In this document: positions 1 through 10,773 of the stretch, one piece after another
Layout: each line of letters starts with the position of its first letter
Position numbering within the stretch: the first letter of the stretch is position 1
Assembly (NCBI GenBank): GCA_905250025.1
Contig: CAJNOJ010000027.1
Coordinates: 558,001 to 622,000, forward strand
Reading direction: 5' to 3'
Source: Adineta ricciae
Lineage: Eukaryota > Rotifera > Eurotatoria > Adinetida > Adinetidae
Length of the DNA: 64,000 nucleotides
Notes under the pieces: generated by a model
Told to the model about the DNA's origin: nothing
The model's input: only the letters and a program-made list of their open reading frames with translations
The model's database searches: none
Translations under genes and position numbers: made by a program

Positions 1-660
1 AAAACTATCTGTAAGAATGTTTTCCTCTCTCCGCACTTGCCCTTATTTCGTCAATCTACATTAGATTCTTATCCGGAATGGTCACTCGATGAAATTCAGT
101 CGCTCGAAGAAGGTTTACGCGTATATGGAAAGAATTTCTTCAAGATATCTGAAATCAAAGTAGCACTGACAGTTATTTCGTCACTTGTGATAGAAATTTT
201 TCGTTTTTTCTAGTGTCCCAACCGAAGTGTTCGTGAAGTTATTCACTTTTATTACCAATGGAAGAAAAGTGAACGATATCAATTGTTTATGGAAGAACAA
301 CAGCGTCTCACTGCGATCACATCTGTCACGTATGTTGTTTTCGTACGCGTTACTCTCGAAAGAACGAAATTCAATCATTTCTTTAGCGATATGATCGAAA
401 AGCTAATTGAAGAACAAGAACAACAATTATGTACAGCTGTAGGTGTTATCAATTCAACCAATTCTTCGTCAGTACTTACACATGATCTTAAACGCAATTC
501 TCCAAATTCTTCAATCTCAATTGTAACTATATGTCAACAAGAAACGAGCACAACAACAACAAGCAAACGAGCATTTGATCAAGTGGACAATGATACGGAT
601 CCACCAACGAAGAAATCTTCACTTAATTCTAATAATTCTCCAACAGCAACCATCGTATAG
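1..660 (+). CDS. MIER1: MIER-type SANT-domain corepressor, 3' part only
   Basis: This is the C-terminal end of a mesoderm-induction-early-response (MIER) protein, a nuclear ELM2-SANT scaffold that recruits histone deacetylases. The start lies left of the window. Exons are about 1-10, 65-159, 214-329 and 387-660 (stop TAG 658-660), with introns of 53-57 nt. The SANT domain reads YPEWSLDEIQSLEEGLRVYG, then VPNRSVREV-like CPNRSVREV, then FYYQWKKSERY, which is the diagnostic MIER helix. It continues VT-DMIEKLIEE, matching the segment that follows SANT in MIER1/2/3. MTA proteins share SANT but not this continuation. The third intron (330-386) is in frame without a stop, so retention would add 19 residues. 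The tail is serine/threonine-rich with a basic PTKKS patch that could act in nuclear import. Which MIER paralogue it corresponds to cannot be decided; the symbol means family. Confidence 0.85.
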
Positions 661-847
661 TCACATCATGAGAAAACCACAGATGGACAAAATCGAACAC
701 GAGCGCGTCACATTCGTTTGTTTATTTTCTTTCTTGTTTATGAGTATTTAAATACATATTAGTGTTTGTTGTTGTTATTGTATTATTCTTTCTTGATCAT
801 TACCTATACGTAAACAAAATCTAAAATATTTAGATCATTCTATACCG

Positions 848-2902
848 ATGGCTCTGTGGTCTCCAGTACCACAATTGGGTAGTCGACGCGGCATCCAAAT
901 ATCTAATTTTAATACGAATCAAAAGTTTACAGTGAGTAAAGTTTATTCAATGTATCGTTATGCGAGACAAATTTCATGTGTCTTTGTAGGAATATACTAT
1001 TGACATATGTTTGGATGATATTCGTTGGCAAGTGTCGAAACGTTATAGTGAATTCGCTGATTTTCATGAAGAATTGATCAAAGAAGTTCCGCAAATCGAC
1101 GCGAAAAGTTTGCCACCGAAGAAATTACTTAACAAAACTTCACCTGATTTTATTCAACGACGACGACAAGCGTTAGACCATTATCTAAAATATTTATTTC
1201 AATTTTTTACCAATAATACAATGCAATTACCTGAATGTTTTGTCCAATTTCTGGATTTTCATGTTTATGTAAGTCGAATCGTCAATCCTTCTTACATCAT
1301 TTTTCCAATGTCAATTTTCCAGGAAGTTCATGGTATTGTTCGAAAGCTAGCGAAAGAATTATTTTTAAACGGTGATAAAATCTTAGCAGCGCCGGGCAAG
1401 AAAGTATTCTCTATTAGTCCACTACAAATACATGCAATCACTCGACGTATTAAACTACCCGAACCACCGTGTGGTAACTAAAACCTTTCCACTTTTTCTC
1501 TATTAGTCAAAGCAAAAACATATCTTTATAATTAGAGAGCAACGATCCTGCTAAAGATCTAAGTCATGTTCTCGATTTCCTTTGTCATGTCAAGTATGTA
1601 CAAGTATGTTGCCACAACTTAGGCAATGAAGGTGCGAGAGTAGGACAAGCTTATCTAATGATTTGACGTGTTTTAGATCATTGGCAGTCCTGATAACTTT
1701 GGTACAAGTACAGTGAAAACACAATTTCTTCCATTCGATGTTTCATTCTGTAAATCAGTCGAAGAACTTGAAGTATGATCAAATTCTTCGCAAATCAATT
1801 GATTCGAATTCGATTTTTCATTTATAGCTCGATTGCGTTCAAACCAGTCAAATAACTGGATTAGACAATCTTAAGAAAACTGTACGTCGTCTTTCCATTC
1901 ATCGTAGTCTAACATCCATTCGAGTACGTATACCATTTTTGCATACCAGAATAATATGTTGATTCTTTCGTTTACGCAGGAAATTGCACTTAGCTCACTG
2001 GCAGAGATTCCGCCATCATCTAATGAATGGTTGATTAGCACGTGGAAGCTTGTAACTTACCTTGATCTAAGTAAAAATTCTTTACATTCCTTGGATGAAT
2101 CACTTGTAAGTGAATAGTTATCGATTAATTTTCACTGAAAGCTGTTCGTTTAGAAATTATTTTGTAAAACAGAAACATTAGATTTAAGCTATAATTTATT
2201 AGAAACAAATATTGATCATTTACAGCATTTGCATTTCCTTCAAACTTTAAATTTATCCAACAATCGCTTGTATGATGTCTCAGATTTCAATGCACGTGTT
2301 GGTAATATACGTTCGTTAGATTTATCATTCAATGAATTGATTACAACTGATGGCTTATCACGTCTTTATTCGTTGATCACATTGAATTTAACATCAAATA
2401 AATTAGACTCAATCAAAAGTATTGAATCACTTGGAAGTTTGCCATGCTTAGAAAACCTCTGGCTGAAAAATAATCCATTAGCACGCATTGTTGATTATCG
2501 CATACGTGTGTTCGCGGTGTTTCACAACCGAGCAAAAGATGTAGGACATAATCACGAAGAGTGTTTATCTAGAACATTTTTATTGCGTTGTAGATTTGGC
2601 TAGATGGCCAAATGCCGGATCAACGTGAAATCGATCGAGCTTCAGTTATTAGTGCAATGAGCCGTGCGAAACAAAATGAAGCTGCACAAGCAACAATGCT
2701 TGTTCGAAAAGCTTTCTCGCCAACAAAACCTGTTAGTCTTCTTTCATCATCTCTCCTTCGACAAACGTCAGCGCCTAGTGTGAACAACGTGGCATCATCT
2801 TGTCCCGGTAATTTATCAAGTATTGAAAAACAACCGGATGTTGTTCTCGATATTACGGCAAGTAACAACACATTGCCCATCGACGAAATCGATATGAATT
2901 AA
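848..2902 (+). CDS. NISCH: Nischarin, short form (PX domain plus leucine-rich repeats)
   Basis: Nischarin is a PX-LRR scaffold of endosomes and the cortical cytoskeleton that binds integrin alpha5 and restrains Rac/PAK signalling. Nine exons: 848-931, 990-1268, 1323-1473, 1536-1603, 1677-1772, 1828-1923, 1980-2105, 2154-2540 and 2594-2902, giving 531 residues. The PX domain covers about residues 12-120 (RYSEF phosphoinositide motif, PPKKLLNK loop). Residues about 150-240 match the linker of human nischarin (FGTSTVKTQFLPFD, LSSLAEIPPSSNEW). LRRs follow at about 245-430 (LSNNRLYDV, SLPCLENLWLKNNPL), then the capping segment and a helix ISAMSRAKQNEA. Human nischarin is about 1,500 residues; this gene stops soon after the LRR cap, in a low-complexity Ser-rich tail, so the large C-terminal half is absent. 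The stop TAA precedes a plain 3' noncoding stretch and no later exon was found. Family is secure; terminal exon choice is good. Confidence 0.92.
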
Positions 2903-3799
2903 TACGATGATTCCTTTCTTTCTTCTTTCTTGTTTTTGTTTCTTCAATCTGTACTTCTTGTATCGAATAAATTCTAATTGTCCTGATAAATGCTGCACGT
3001 GTAACTCACATAGTGTATTCAAATGAAATATATATCTTTTTGCCTCGAATCATCGATTATAATAACGGACGAAAGCAAGGTGAATACGTGACTTCGTCGA
3101 TGTCATCGAGAAAAAGATAAATACAGAATCATGCATAACAAACAAGCAAGCAAAACGAGACAGACGTAAAAGATCACTACGCGGCGCTAGTGTTCTTGAA
3201 TATTTCACAGTACTAAATGCGGTAAATGTAAATAACCTTGTCACTCTACATGATGTGTTACATTTTAGTAGAATTTGAAAAATTCAAGAGTGTAACTAAT
3301 GTAGATTATTGTCATGTCGCTATGCATGAGCCTCGGATTCACAAAAAGAAATGTAACACCCTTAACTATTTTGCAAGAATGAAGTACATATGTGTTATTA
3401 TGTCTATTGCGTCGAGCGACATCTATACCAATGAAATATATGACGTATTTTAATTTCCGTGTTGTTTTTATCGTGAGATTATTCGTTTTTAGTTGGAAGA
3501 AAGTTTTGTCTCAGAATCACGTTTTCGATCCGAACTCCAATGGTCTTTGTTTATCTTATTGTTTTGATGATAGTATGGGAGTCTAGGTAAAATATAAATG
3601 GCGATGGGAGGATAAACTGTGGAGTAGAATCTTTCCTAATTAGAGACGCGAGAGAAAATATGATGTTCGGTGAATTGGTTTTATTTCGATTTTTTTACTT
3701 TGTTTTGTCATAATGTCTTGTTTTACTTTCTGCTTTGCTTTTAGAAAGAAGATATTTCCATCTTCGTGCCTTTCACATTTCCTCTTTTAATATAGAAGA
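2903..3799. other. Intergenic stretch between nischarin and UBAP2L genes
   Basis: A+T-rich DNA that should hold the nischarin 3' UTR (AATAAA-like hexamer just after 2965) and the UBAP2L promoter and 5' UTR. Short open frames on both strands have no recognisable domain and no exon-like structure. I see no RNA gene or mobile element. Confidence 0.6.
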
Positions 3800-6491
3800 A
3801 TGAGCGTTGCAACGGCTGGTGCTGCCGTGAGCACGCAGCACCATCAACCAACTGCGGAACAAATTCGTCTTGCTCAATTGATTGACAATAAGAAACATAA
3901 TGATCCTGAAGTTCAAAAAATCATTCGTAAAGTTCTTGACGTTGTAGAAAATTCCAATCAAGAAGACGCCCTTGTCGCTCTATTTGATTGTGATTATGAT
4001 TACGAAAAAGCTGTTGCATTACTTATTGAAAAAGGTCATGACATAGCCAACGAATGGCGAACAGCAACTAATCATAAAGTGACTAAGAAACAACAGCAAC
4101 AAAAAGGTGCGGCAACAAAAAACGGTCATGAAGAATTGAGTGAGAATGGACAACAACGAGGAAATAGTAAACGATTGATTGTGTATATATGGGAAATTTC
4201 CATCTTGTTTGCTTCTCTTAGATAATTCAGCTCCTCGTGGTAAAACTCGTGGTGGACGATCAAAATTTCAACAGAATGGAGGCGACTCTCACAATGCTAC
4301 TACTGGTAACAATAATCAACAGCAAAATGATAATGATATGCCACAACAAAGACAACGAGGTGGAAGTGGATATCGAGGTCGAAATCGAGGTAATCCACGA
4401 GGCAGCTTTCGCGGAACTGATAGAAATTATCAACCACATCAGCAACAGCAAACACAAGATTCGAATGTTGATGCTTCATCACCGTCAGATACAAATCGAC
4501 GTAATAAAGGTGCTGCTTCGAATCCGAAATCACAGCAAGATCAATGGGACGTTGGTAATTGGAATGGTGAAACATTAATCATCTCAAGGACAACGAAGGA
4601 TGAAGAACAACAGGCATCTGCGACTGCAGACAGCTCATCTGTTGGTAAGAAGCGAAATGAAATCTTGAGATGTGAATTTTCTATTTGATCTCTTTCAGTA
4701 CACAATGGTCAATCGGATGTGGCACATCCAGATCAATCGACAACAAAATTTGATTTCATAGAAGCAGCTCGTCAGATCAAGGATGTCATTGGTATTGGTC
4801 AGGCACCAAAATCCTCTATACCTGATCAACAACAAAAATCAAAAGCTACTGGTCAACCAATCAACACAAAAGTCACTCCACCACCACCATCATCGTCATC
4901 GTCACAGCCAACAGCACAAACTCAGCAACGTATTCCACATCAGCCCGTCATTTTCTCTGATCATTTCGATGGTGGAATGCATAAAATCGATGTACAGTTT
5001 GGTAATCTAGGTGAATCTTATGATGATGCATCAGCAGTATCGACAGCACCGTTTTACCAGCCAACAGGATCAATACCAACGAACAAAGTTTCTCAACAAC
5101 GACCAATGGAACAGTCAGCACATATTTCACCATCGACTCGTTCAACCGAACAACCGGTGATGAATCAACAACGAATATTACTCACACAAGTTCAACAGCC
5201 AGCCATGGCAATAAAATCAGTTGTTCCACCTCAATACACTGTTCACCCGCAACAACATCAAGCGAACACACAGAATATGCTTTTACAGTCATTACTTTTT
5301 CATCAACAACAGCAACCCGAGGTAGATGAAAAGAACATAAACAGTTTGAAATGTTGATGTTCCGCTTTTGAATTTTTCTAGCCAGTAACATTAGATGCAT
5401 CCTACGATCCAAACGCATTTCCATTGTCATCACTTGACTTCAGCTCGCCATATATCATGGCAGCAATGAATGCAGCAGCAGTACCACAGCAACAAACTCA
5501 AGCGCGCTATATGGTTCCGCAACCACCCCCAGCGCCACAACAAACGTCAACAAAAACTGCTCAGACACAACCTGTTTCAACAACAGCACCATCGACTGGC
5601 GCCAAAAAAGCACCAGCAGTTCCACCAGGGATGTTTCCATCGACAGTACCACCTCCCTTGCCACAGACAGCGTATCCAACACCATATGGTGTTCAACAGC
5701 AGACAGGTGGACCAGCGTTCTCAGCACCATACGACGCCGAACATTTATTTACAAGCTCATTTATGCAATTGAATAACTCGCAGCAAACTCAATCGCCAAC
5801 AGGTGGATATGGATCAGTTACACCACCTGTTCAACAACACAATCAACCACAACAGACAAATAGCAATAACGATAGCAAAGCAATGGGGTAGACATAACTT
5901 AGGAAAAGAATACATCGGAAACGATTTTCAAACTGTTTGATTTCTATTTTTAGCTACCGAGGACCAGTGACAGAAAATCTCATGTTAATGCAACAATTAA
6001 ATCTTCAACAGACGAACAGTCAACAACATGGTCAACAAGCAGCTGCACATTCACCAATGAATTTTTTCCTTGGTCATCCAGCTGGTGGTTCAAACTATTC
6101 ATCTGGTATGTTTGATTCTCTCAGAACGACCAAAAAAAGATTTCCAATTTTCTTCTCTTTTCTTCAAGGTCCACAACTTGTATACGCACCAGCAGCAGCA
6201 GCAGCTATGACTCAGCAACAGCCACAGCAATTCTCGAAACAACAAGGTCAACAATACAATCAACATAATTCATCAGCAGGTATGGGAGGCAATGAAGAAT
6301 ATTATGGTCGTGGCTCGTCATCGTCTAACAAAGAAGGACAATACATTTATGCAACAGCTACTCAACCACCGCATATTTCGGCACAATCGGCTGCTCAACA
6401 ACACGGCGTAAACAAACAACAGCACCAATCGCAACGTACTGGTGGAAATGTTTATAATAATCAACAAGGTCAACAACGTCCATATCAATAA
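3800..6491 (+). CDS. UBAP2L: UBAP2L/Lingerer-type UBA and RGG protein
   Basis: A ubiquitin-associated-protein-2-like RNA-binding protein (Lingerer in flies), a stress-granule and translation factor. Six exons: 3800-4166, 4222-4644, 4699-5321, 5382-5887, 5954-6105 and 6169-6491, giving about 797 residues. The N-terminus carries the UBA domain at about residues 18-75 (TAEQIRLAQLIDNKK, then ALVALFDCDYDYEKAVALL), the usual UBAP2 placement. An RGG/RG-rich segment follows at about 125-180 (PRGKTRGG, RGGSGYRGRNRG). The rest is Gln/Pro/Ser-rich and disordered, with a conserved island at about 310-330 (HKIDVQFGNLG, equivalent to the LQFGAL motif of human UBAP2L) and a PPGMFPSTVPPPLP stretch like the human PPGVPPLLP region. 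An alternative acceptor at 4230 would drop three codons. The 3' UTR is rich in T-runs. Assignment rests on the UBA plus RGG plus FG-motif order. Confidence 0.9.
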
Positions 6492-6996
6492 AATGAACGA
6501 CTTACTGAACATTTTCTCTTCTTCTTTCACTCTTGCTGCTATTATTACTAAAGTGTGTGCGTGTGCGTGTGTTTCTAACGTGTAACTGTGATTTGATCCT
6601 TATTCTCACATTGGGCACAGCCCATTCCTATCCGTTAATCTTGTCGTTTATCGCTGGCGCATCGTTTTTTTTACATTAAGTTTGCATTATTCTTTGTCTC
6701 ATATAAACATAAAAAACGCCTCATTGTCGTTCATTCGGTTTTCGTTTACTTCTTTTCTCTGTAAATCCAGACTTTCTTCGTCGTTCTCTTTCTGTTGGAC
6801 TGTTTAGATTTTCATCTTTCTCTTCTCTCGTCTTTTTTTTTCTAAACGTGAACATGAAACAAACAAAAAGAACTTTAAAAATTGACTTCTCTTTTTTTTC
6901 GCTTATTTGTTTTTTTTAGACAAACTCAGTCCGTCTATTTTTTGTTTTACTTTTATTTTGACCCGAACAATATTTGTTTGGGTCTTCACATAGACT
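6492..6996. other. UBAP2L 3' flank and eIF4B/H gene 5' flank
   Basis: Noncoding, strongly pyrimidine-rich on the plus strand with a short (GT)n run near 6556-6570 and repeated T-tracts up to the ATG at 6997. It probably holds the UBAP2L 3' UTR and the next 5' UTR. No ORF or RNA gene is supportable. Confidence 0.6.
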
Positions 6997-9167
6997 ATGC
7001 CTGGCAGAGATCCGAAGCGTAATCAACAGGGAAATTATGGTAGTTATGGGTACGTATCATGTTCATGCTGCGTTAGAGAATTAAATGTTGACTTATTTAG
7101 ATATTCAAATGGCCGAGGTGGTGGTACGCCGCGAAATCATGTGATACCAAACGAGCCTCCCTTTACGGCCTATATTGGCAATGCACCTGATTCGATGGTC
7201 CAAGGCGATTTCGAAACTCATTTATTTGTTGGTCTGAAGATAAAACAAGTTCGATTAGTACGTGATCGACAAACGGATCGATTTCGAGGTAGGTATCGTT
7301 GGATATCATAGGTGATTTAGTATTGAACTGCTGTCTTCATCTAGGTTTTGCTTATGTGGATTTCGAAGATGCAGATTCTTTACGTCGTGCAATTGATTTG
7401 GATGGAACAGTAAGTTAAAATAAACTCGATTTGCATTCAGACATCTTGCTTACTAGTGTATCAATGATCGTCCAATCCGTATTGATGTTGCTGTTCGACC
7501 ATTGGGGGCAACAAAATCAGAAGGTTTCCGCAAGAAACGTACGTTGTCGTTATTTAACATGTACATAGTTCATTCAGGACTGTTTAGCTGGTTTCGAAGC
7601 TGGCAATAATCGTTGTCGTAATCCATCAGGTAATAGCAATACTGTTCCACGTTATAGTGGCCGAAGCAATAGCAATTACAATCCACCAGAAACTCCATAC
7701 AATGTGGAAGACGGATATCATGATGGTAAAATCGTTCAGATCGATTTCCCTTCTTCTTCTATCTTTACACGTAGATTATCCAGTTTCTGGACACACTCGT
7801 CAACCATCGGGTTCAAGTAAACCTATCGAACGTCGCAATAGTCAGACTCAACAGAATAAAACAACTTTAGCACATCAAGTCTCGAATGATGACGTTTTTA
7901 TTGCGCCTGACACTCCTACATCGAATGAGGACGGTGTCGATCAAGAAACTACGACAATGATTCGACAACAGAGTCGAAATTGGGCTGATTGTCCAATCGA
8001 TGAATCGGTTACAGAGTCATCTCCACCACCAAGTGTCAATAATACATTTACGAACGATGAATTTCAAGTAGAGATTTTTCTTTCAAGAAAATGACGAATA
8101 AAAATTTCCTTATCTGCATAGGTCGTTCGTAATAAAAATGTCAAATCACATCCAAATCAACATTTTTCATCAGGTTCTATGGGTGGTAATCAATCAGGTC
8201 GCGGTCGTAATAATGGAAACTTCCATCGTGGTAATGTCTCGCAAATGTCGGGTGGTCGCGGTTTCTACGATCAATTTTCCTCTCAATATTCCGATCAATC
8301 TCAACAATTCTACCATTATCAACATGGACATCCATCCTCTTTACATACGGGCATGTCTTATCATATGAACAATAATAACAACAACAATCATTCGCATAAC
8401 CGACAACGTGTTAATTCGAATCGTTCGAACCGTAATAATCGAAATTATTCTGATAACGACAGACGTTTAACTAAAGGTCTTAGCGAGAGTTCAACTGATC
8501 ATGATAGTACTTCCGTCTCAGCCGGTAAACGTTTTCTTTCCTACGAAGTTTTTCATGGCAATGAATCCTTTTCACGTATAGAAAATCGACCACGATTGCA
8601 GTTATTACCTCGATCACAAAAGCTTTCGTCATCAACTGATGATAATCAAACGTCTGAACCGGTATCAAGAAGTGCCAATATATTTGGTTCTGGTAGATAA
8701 ACATTGTAACATTCATTCGATTGAAAAGTGAATTCTCACATTTCAGGCAAGCCGCGCGATGAGCGTGATCCAAAATTGATGGAATTAAACAAACATATCG
8801 AAGAAGTAGTTGAGAAAGAACAACATGTTCCTCGAACAAAATCAACTGCATCTAATGAATCCACAGAAGGTGTTGCCAAGTATGTTCTACCATGTTTAAA
8901 ATATAGTTTACTATTTTCGAACAAGTATTTATTGAAAGATGCATTTGCAAAACTTATTAATCTACTAGCGAACAAAAATAGATTTCTAATTAAAGTTCCA
9001 ACTGCTACTTGTTCATGCTGAAGTATTTGAGAACGAGCTTCTTGATCTCATTCTTTTGAAGATGTGAATCGGAGTCTAATCGTAGATGACATTTTGAACT
9101 TGATTGCTATCCTGATGTCTTCTTTTCTAGACCGGTACGAATCTTGACAGCATCGACTGGCTCGTAG
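6997..9167 (+). CDS. EIF4H: eIF4B/eIF4H-like RRM translation initiation factor
   Basis: An RRM protein that stimulates the eIF4A helicase during cap-dependent initiation. Exons: 6997-7049, 7101-7288, 7345-7409, 7457-7538, 7588-7725, 7775-8067, 8122-8692 and 8747-8879, probably with a last exon 9131-9167. The RRM spans about residues 33-115: RNP2-like AYIGNAPDSMVQGDF, LVRDRQTDRFRG, RNP1-like FAYVDFEDADSLRRA, and RPIRIDVAVRPLG; it is closest to eIF4H. The remainder is long, low in complexity and Asn/Arg/Gly-rich, as in eIF4B. Near the C-terminus are PRLQLLPRS and SANIFGSGKPRDERD followed by HIEEVVEKEQ, the motif pair shared by eIF4B (RPKLNLKPRS, ASIFGGAKP) and eIF4H. Thus it has an eIF4H-like RRM with eIF4B-like length (about 510 residues). 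The 3' end is uncertain: exon 8 can also read through to a stop at 9019-9021. The symbol is given for the RRM affinity only. Confidence 0.82.
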
Positions 9168-9716
9168 ATGGACGAAAGTTGAAATTTTCTCAATACAAAC
9201 ATTGTCTCTCTTGTTTTCTTGGTTTTTGTCTTTTCTATTTTTATCCGTTTTGTTGTGTAATTTCATTGGTAAGCATGCACACATATTTATTCTAAAAATG
9301 TGTGCTTGTAACTAACTGTTCATCATCTTCTTTTGGTTATTTATCATTTCGGAAACAAACAATTCTGATCATTTCTTTGTTGATTGTTTCGATTTTCCGT
9401 TTTGCTTCTGGTTTTTTTCTCTCTTCTCTTCTCTTCGATTCTTGATGAGATAGAAAACGAATATGACATGAATAGGTTGTTTTTCTTTTTCATTGTACGT
9501 GAATGTTGAGCAAAATCATGTTTTCTTTTCTCTTTCTCATTGGATGACTTTTGTTTTTCTTGTTGTTGTGGTGTACTTGACTTCCTTTGCACAGACTATA
9601 TTGTACAGTTCTTTCGAAGAAACAAAAAATAAAAACATATTATAACCTTTTTTGTCGGTTAAAAACTAATTCGAATATGTTCATTTATTTAGAAGTCGAC
9701 GACGAGAATTCTCTCG
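9168..9716. other. Gap between eIF4B/H-like gene and UNC119
   Basis: T-rich noncoding DNA (many TTTTC and TTCTT tracts on the plus strand), presumably UTR and promoter. Minus-strand open frames here are the lysine-rich complement of those tracts and have no domain. Nothing else seen. Confidence 0.55.
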
Positions 9717-10583
9717 ATGACATCAACGTTGATCTCGTCGAAAGCGAACTCAGGTAAAGCCTCCAACAGTACCACAGCCGGCAATGCAAATTCGAATGAT
9801 ACGGCAATAACGGAAGAAGAATTACTAGAGAAGGACTCGCCGCTTACTATCGACGATGTTCTTCGATTGAGAAAAGCGACCAATAGTAAGAGAGAGAAAA
9901 ATGCTGTTCATTGTCATGCTTGATTTTTATTCTAGACTATCTAACGGAAACAGATGAGAATGTATATAAAATCGATTTCGTCCGTTTTCGAATTCGTGAT
10001 ATGAAGACCAATGCAGTTCTTTTTGAAGTCGAACGAGCTCATGGTATTATCCATGCCTTCATTTGACAATGCTTTTTGGATAAAAATCTTTTTCTAGATG
10101 ATGATGATGACATTGAATTAACTGCTGGCCGATTTGTTCAATATCATTTTCCGCCGTCATTCCTCAAATTGAAACAAGTGGGCGCGTTGTAAGTTCGAAG
10201 CGCATTTGTCATGTTGGTTTTTGTTACTTCTCAGCTTAGAGTGGATTTCACTGTTGGCGATCGTGAAGTGAAATCGTTTCGTATGATTGAACGGCATTAT
10301 TTCCGTGATCAGTTAATCAAATCGTTTGATTTTGATTTCGGCTTTTGTCCGCCGAACACTCGTAATTCCATTGAGCATATTTATGAAATGCCTGAATTCA
10401 ATTCCAAACAAAGTAAAAGAAAAGCAAACTTGCATCGAGACTCGAATAATCCTTGTTAATTTGTCTTTAGTTAAAGAAATGATTGAACATCCGAATGAAA
10501 CCAAGTCAGACAGTTTTTATTTCGTCGACAATCAATTAATCATGCACAAGAAAGCGGCTTATGCGTTCGATCGTGATCAATAG
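9717..10583 (+). CDS. UNC119: UNC119 lipid-binding trafficking chaperone
   Basis: UNC119 is a PDE6-delta-like beta-sandwich protein that binds N-myristoylated cargo (G-alpha subunits, Src kinases, ciliary proteins) and releases it on ARL2/ARL3. Exons 9717-9885, 9936-10043, 10098-10188, 10240-10412 and 10471-10583 give 217 residues, close to the usual 210-240. Residues about 1-45 are a divergent Ser/Asn-rich leader. Family hallmarks then run in order: [79 protein letters not shown] and [17 protein letters not shown]. The exon 4 acceptor is the second of two nearby AGs (10239, not 10234), because only that restores ALVDFTVGD in frame. Nothing looks broken. The UNC119A or B subtype cannot be told. 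Confidence 0.96.
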
Positions 10584-10773
10584 GATCGAATTCTTCAGAT
10601 GAATCTTTGTTTTGTTTTGCTTTCGATGTCTTTTGCTTCATGTAACAATATTTTTTATCCAAAGAATTCCGTTTTTGTGTATCAGTAAACAATATTTTAT
10701 TTACTTTTCCGTCTTCGTCTTCTTCTTTTTCTTCTTCTTCGTTTTCGATGATGAAATAATAATAATAATTATC

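Noticed and set aside
10612-10773. Frame extending MORC2 upstream with a poly-Phe/poly-Ile stretch
   Set aside because: It is the translation of T-rich and ATA-rich 5' noncoding sequence; MORC proteins start close to the GHKL domain, which fits the ATG at 10774.
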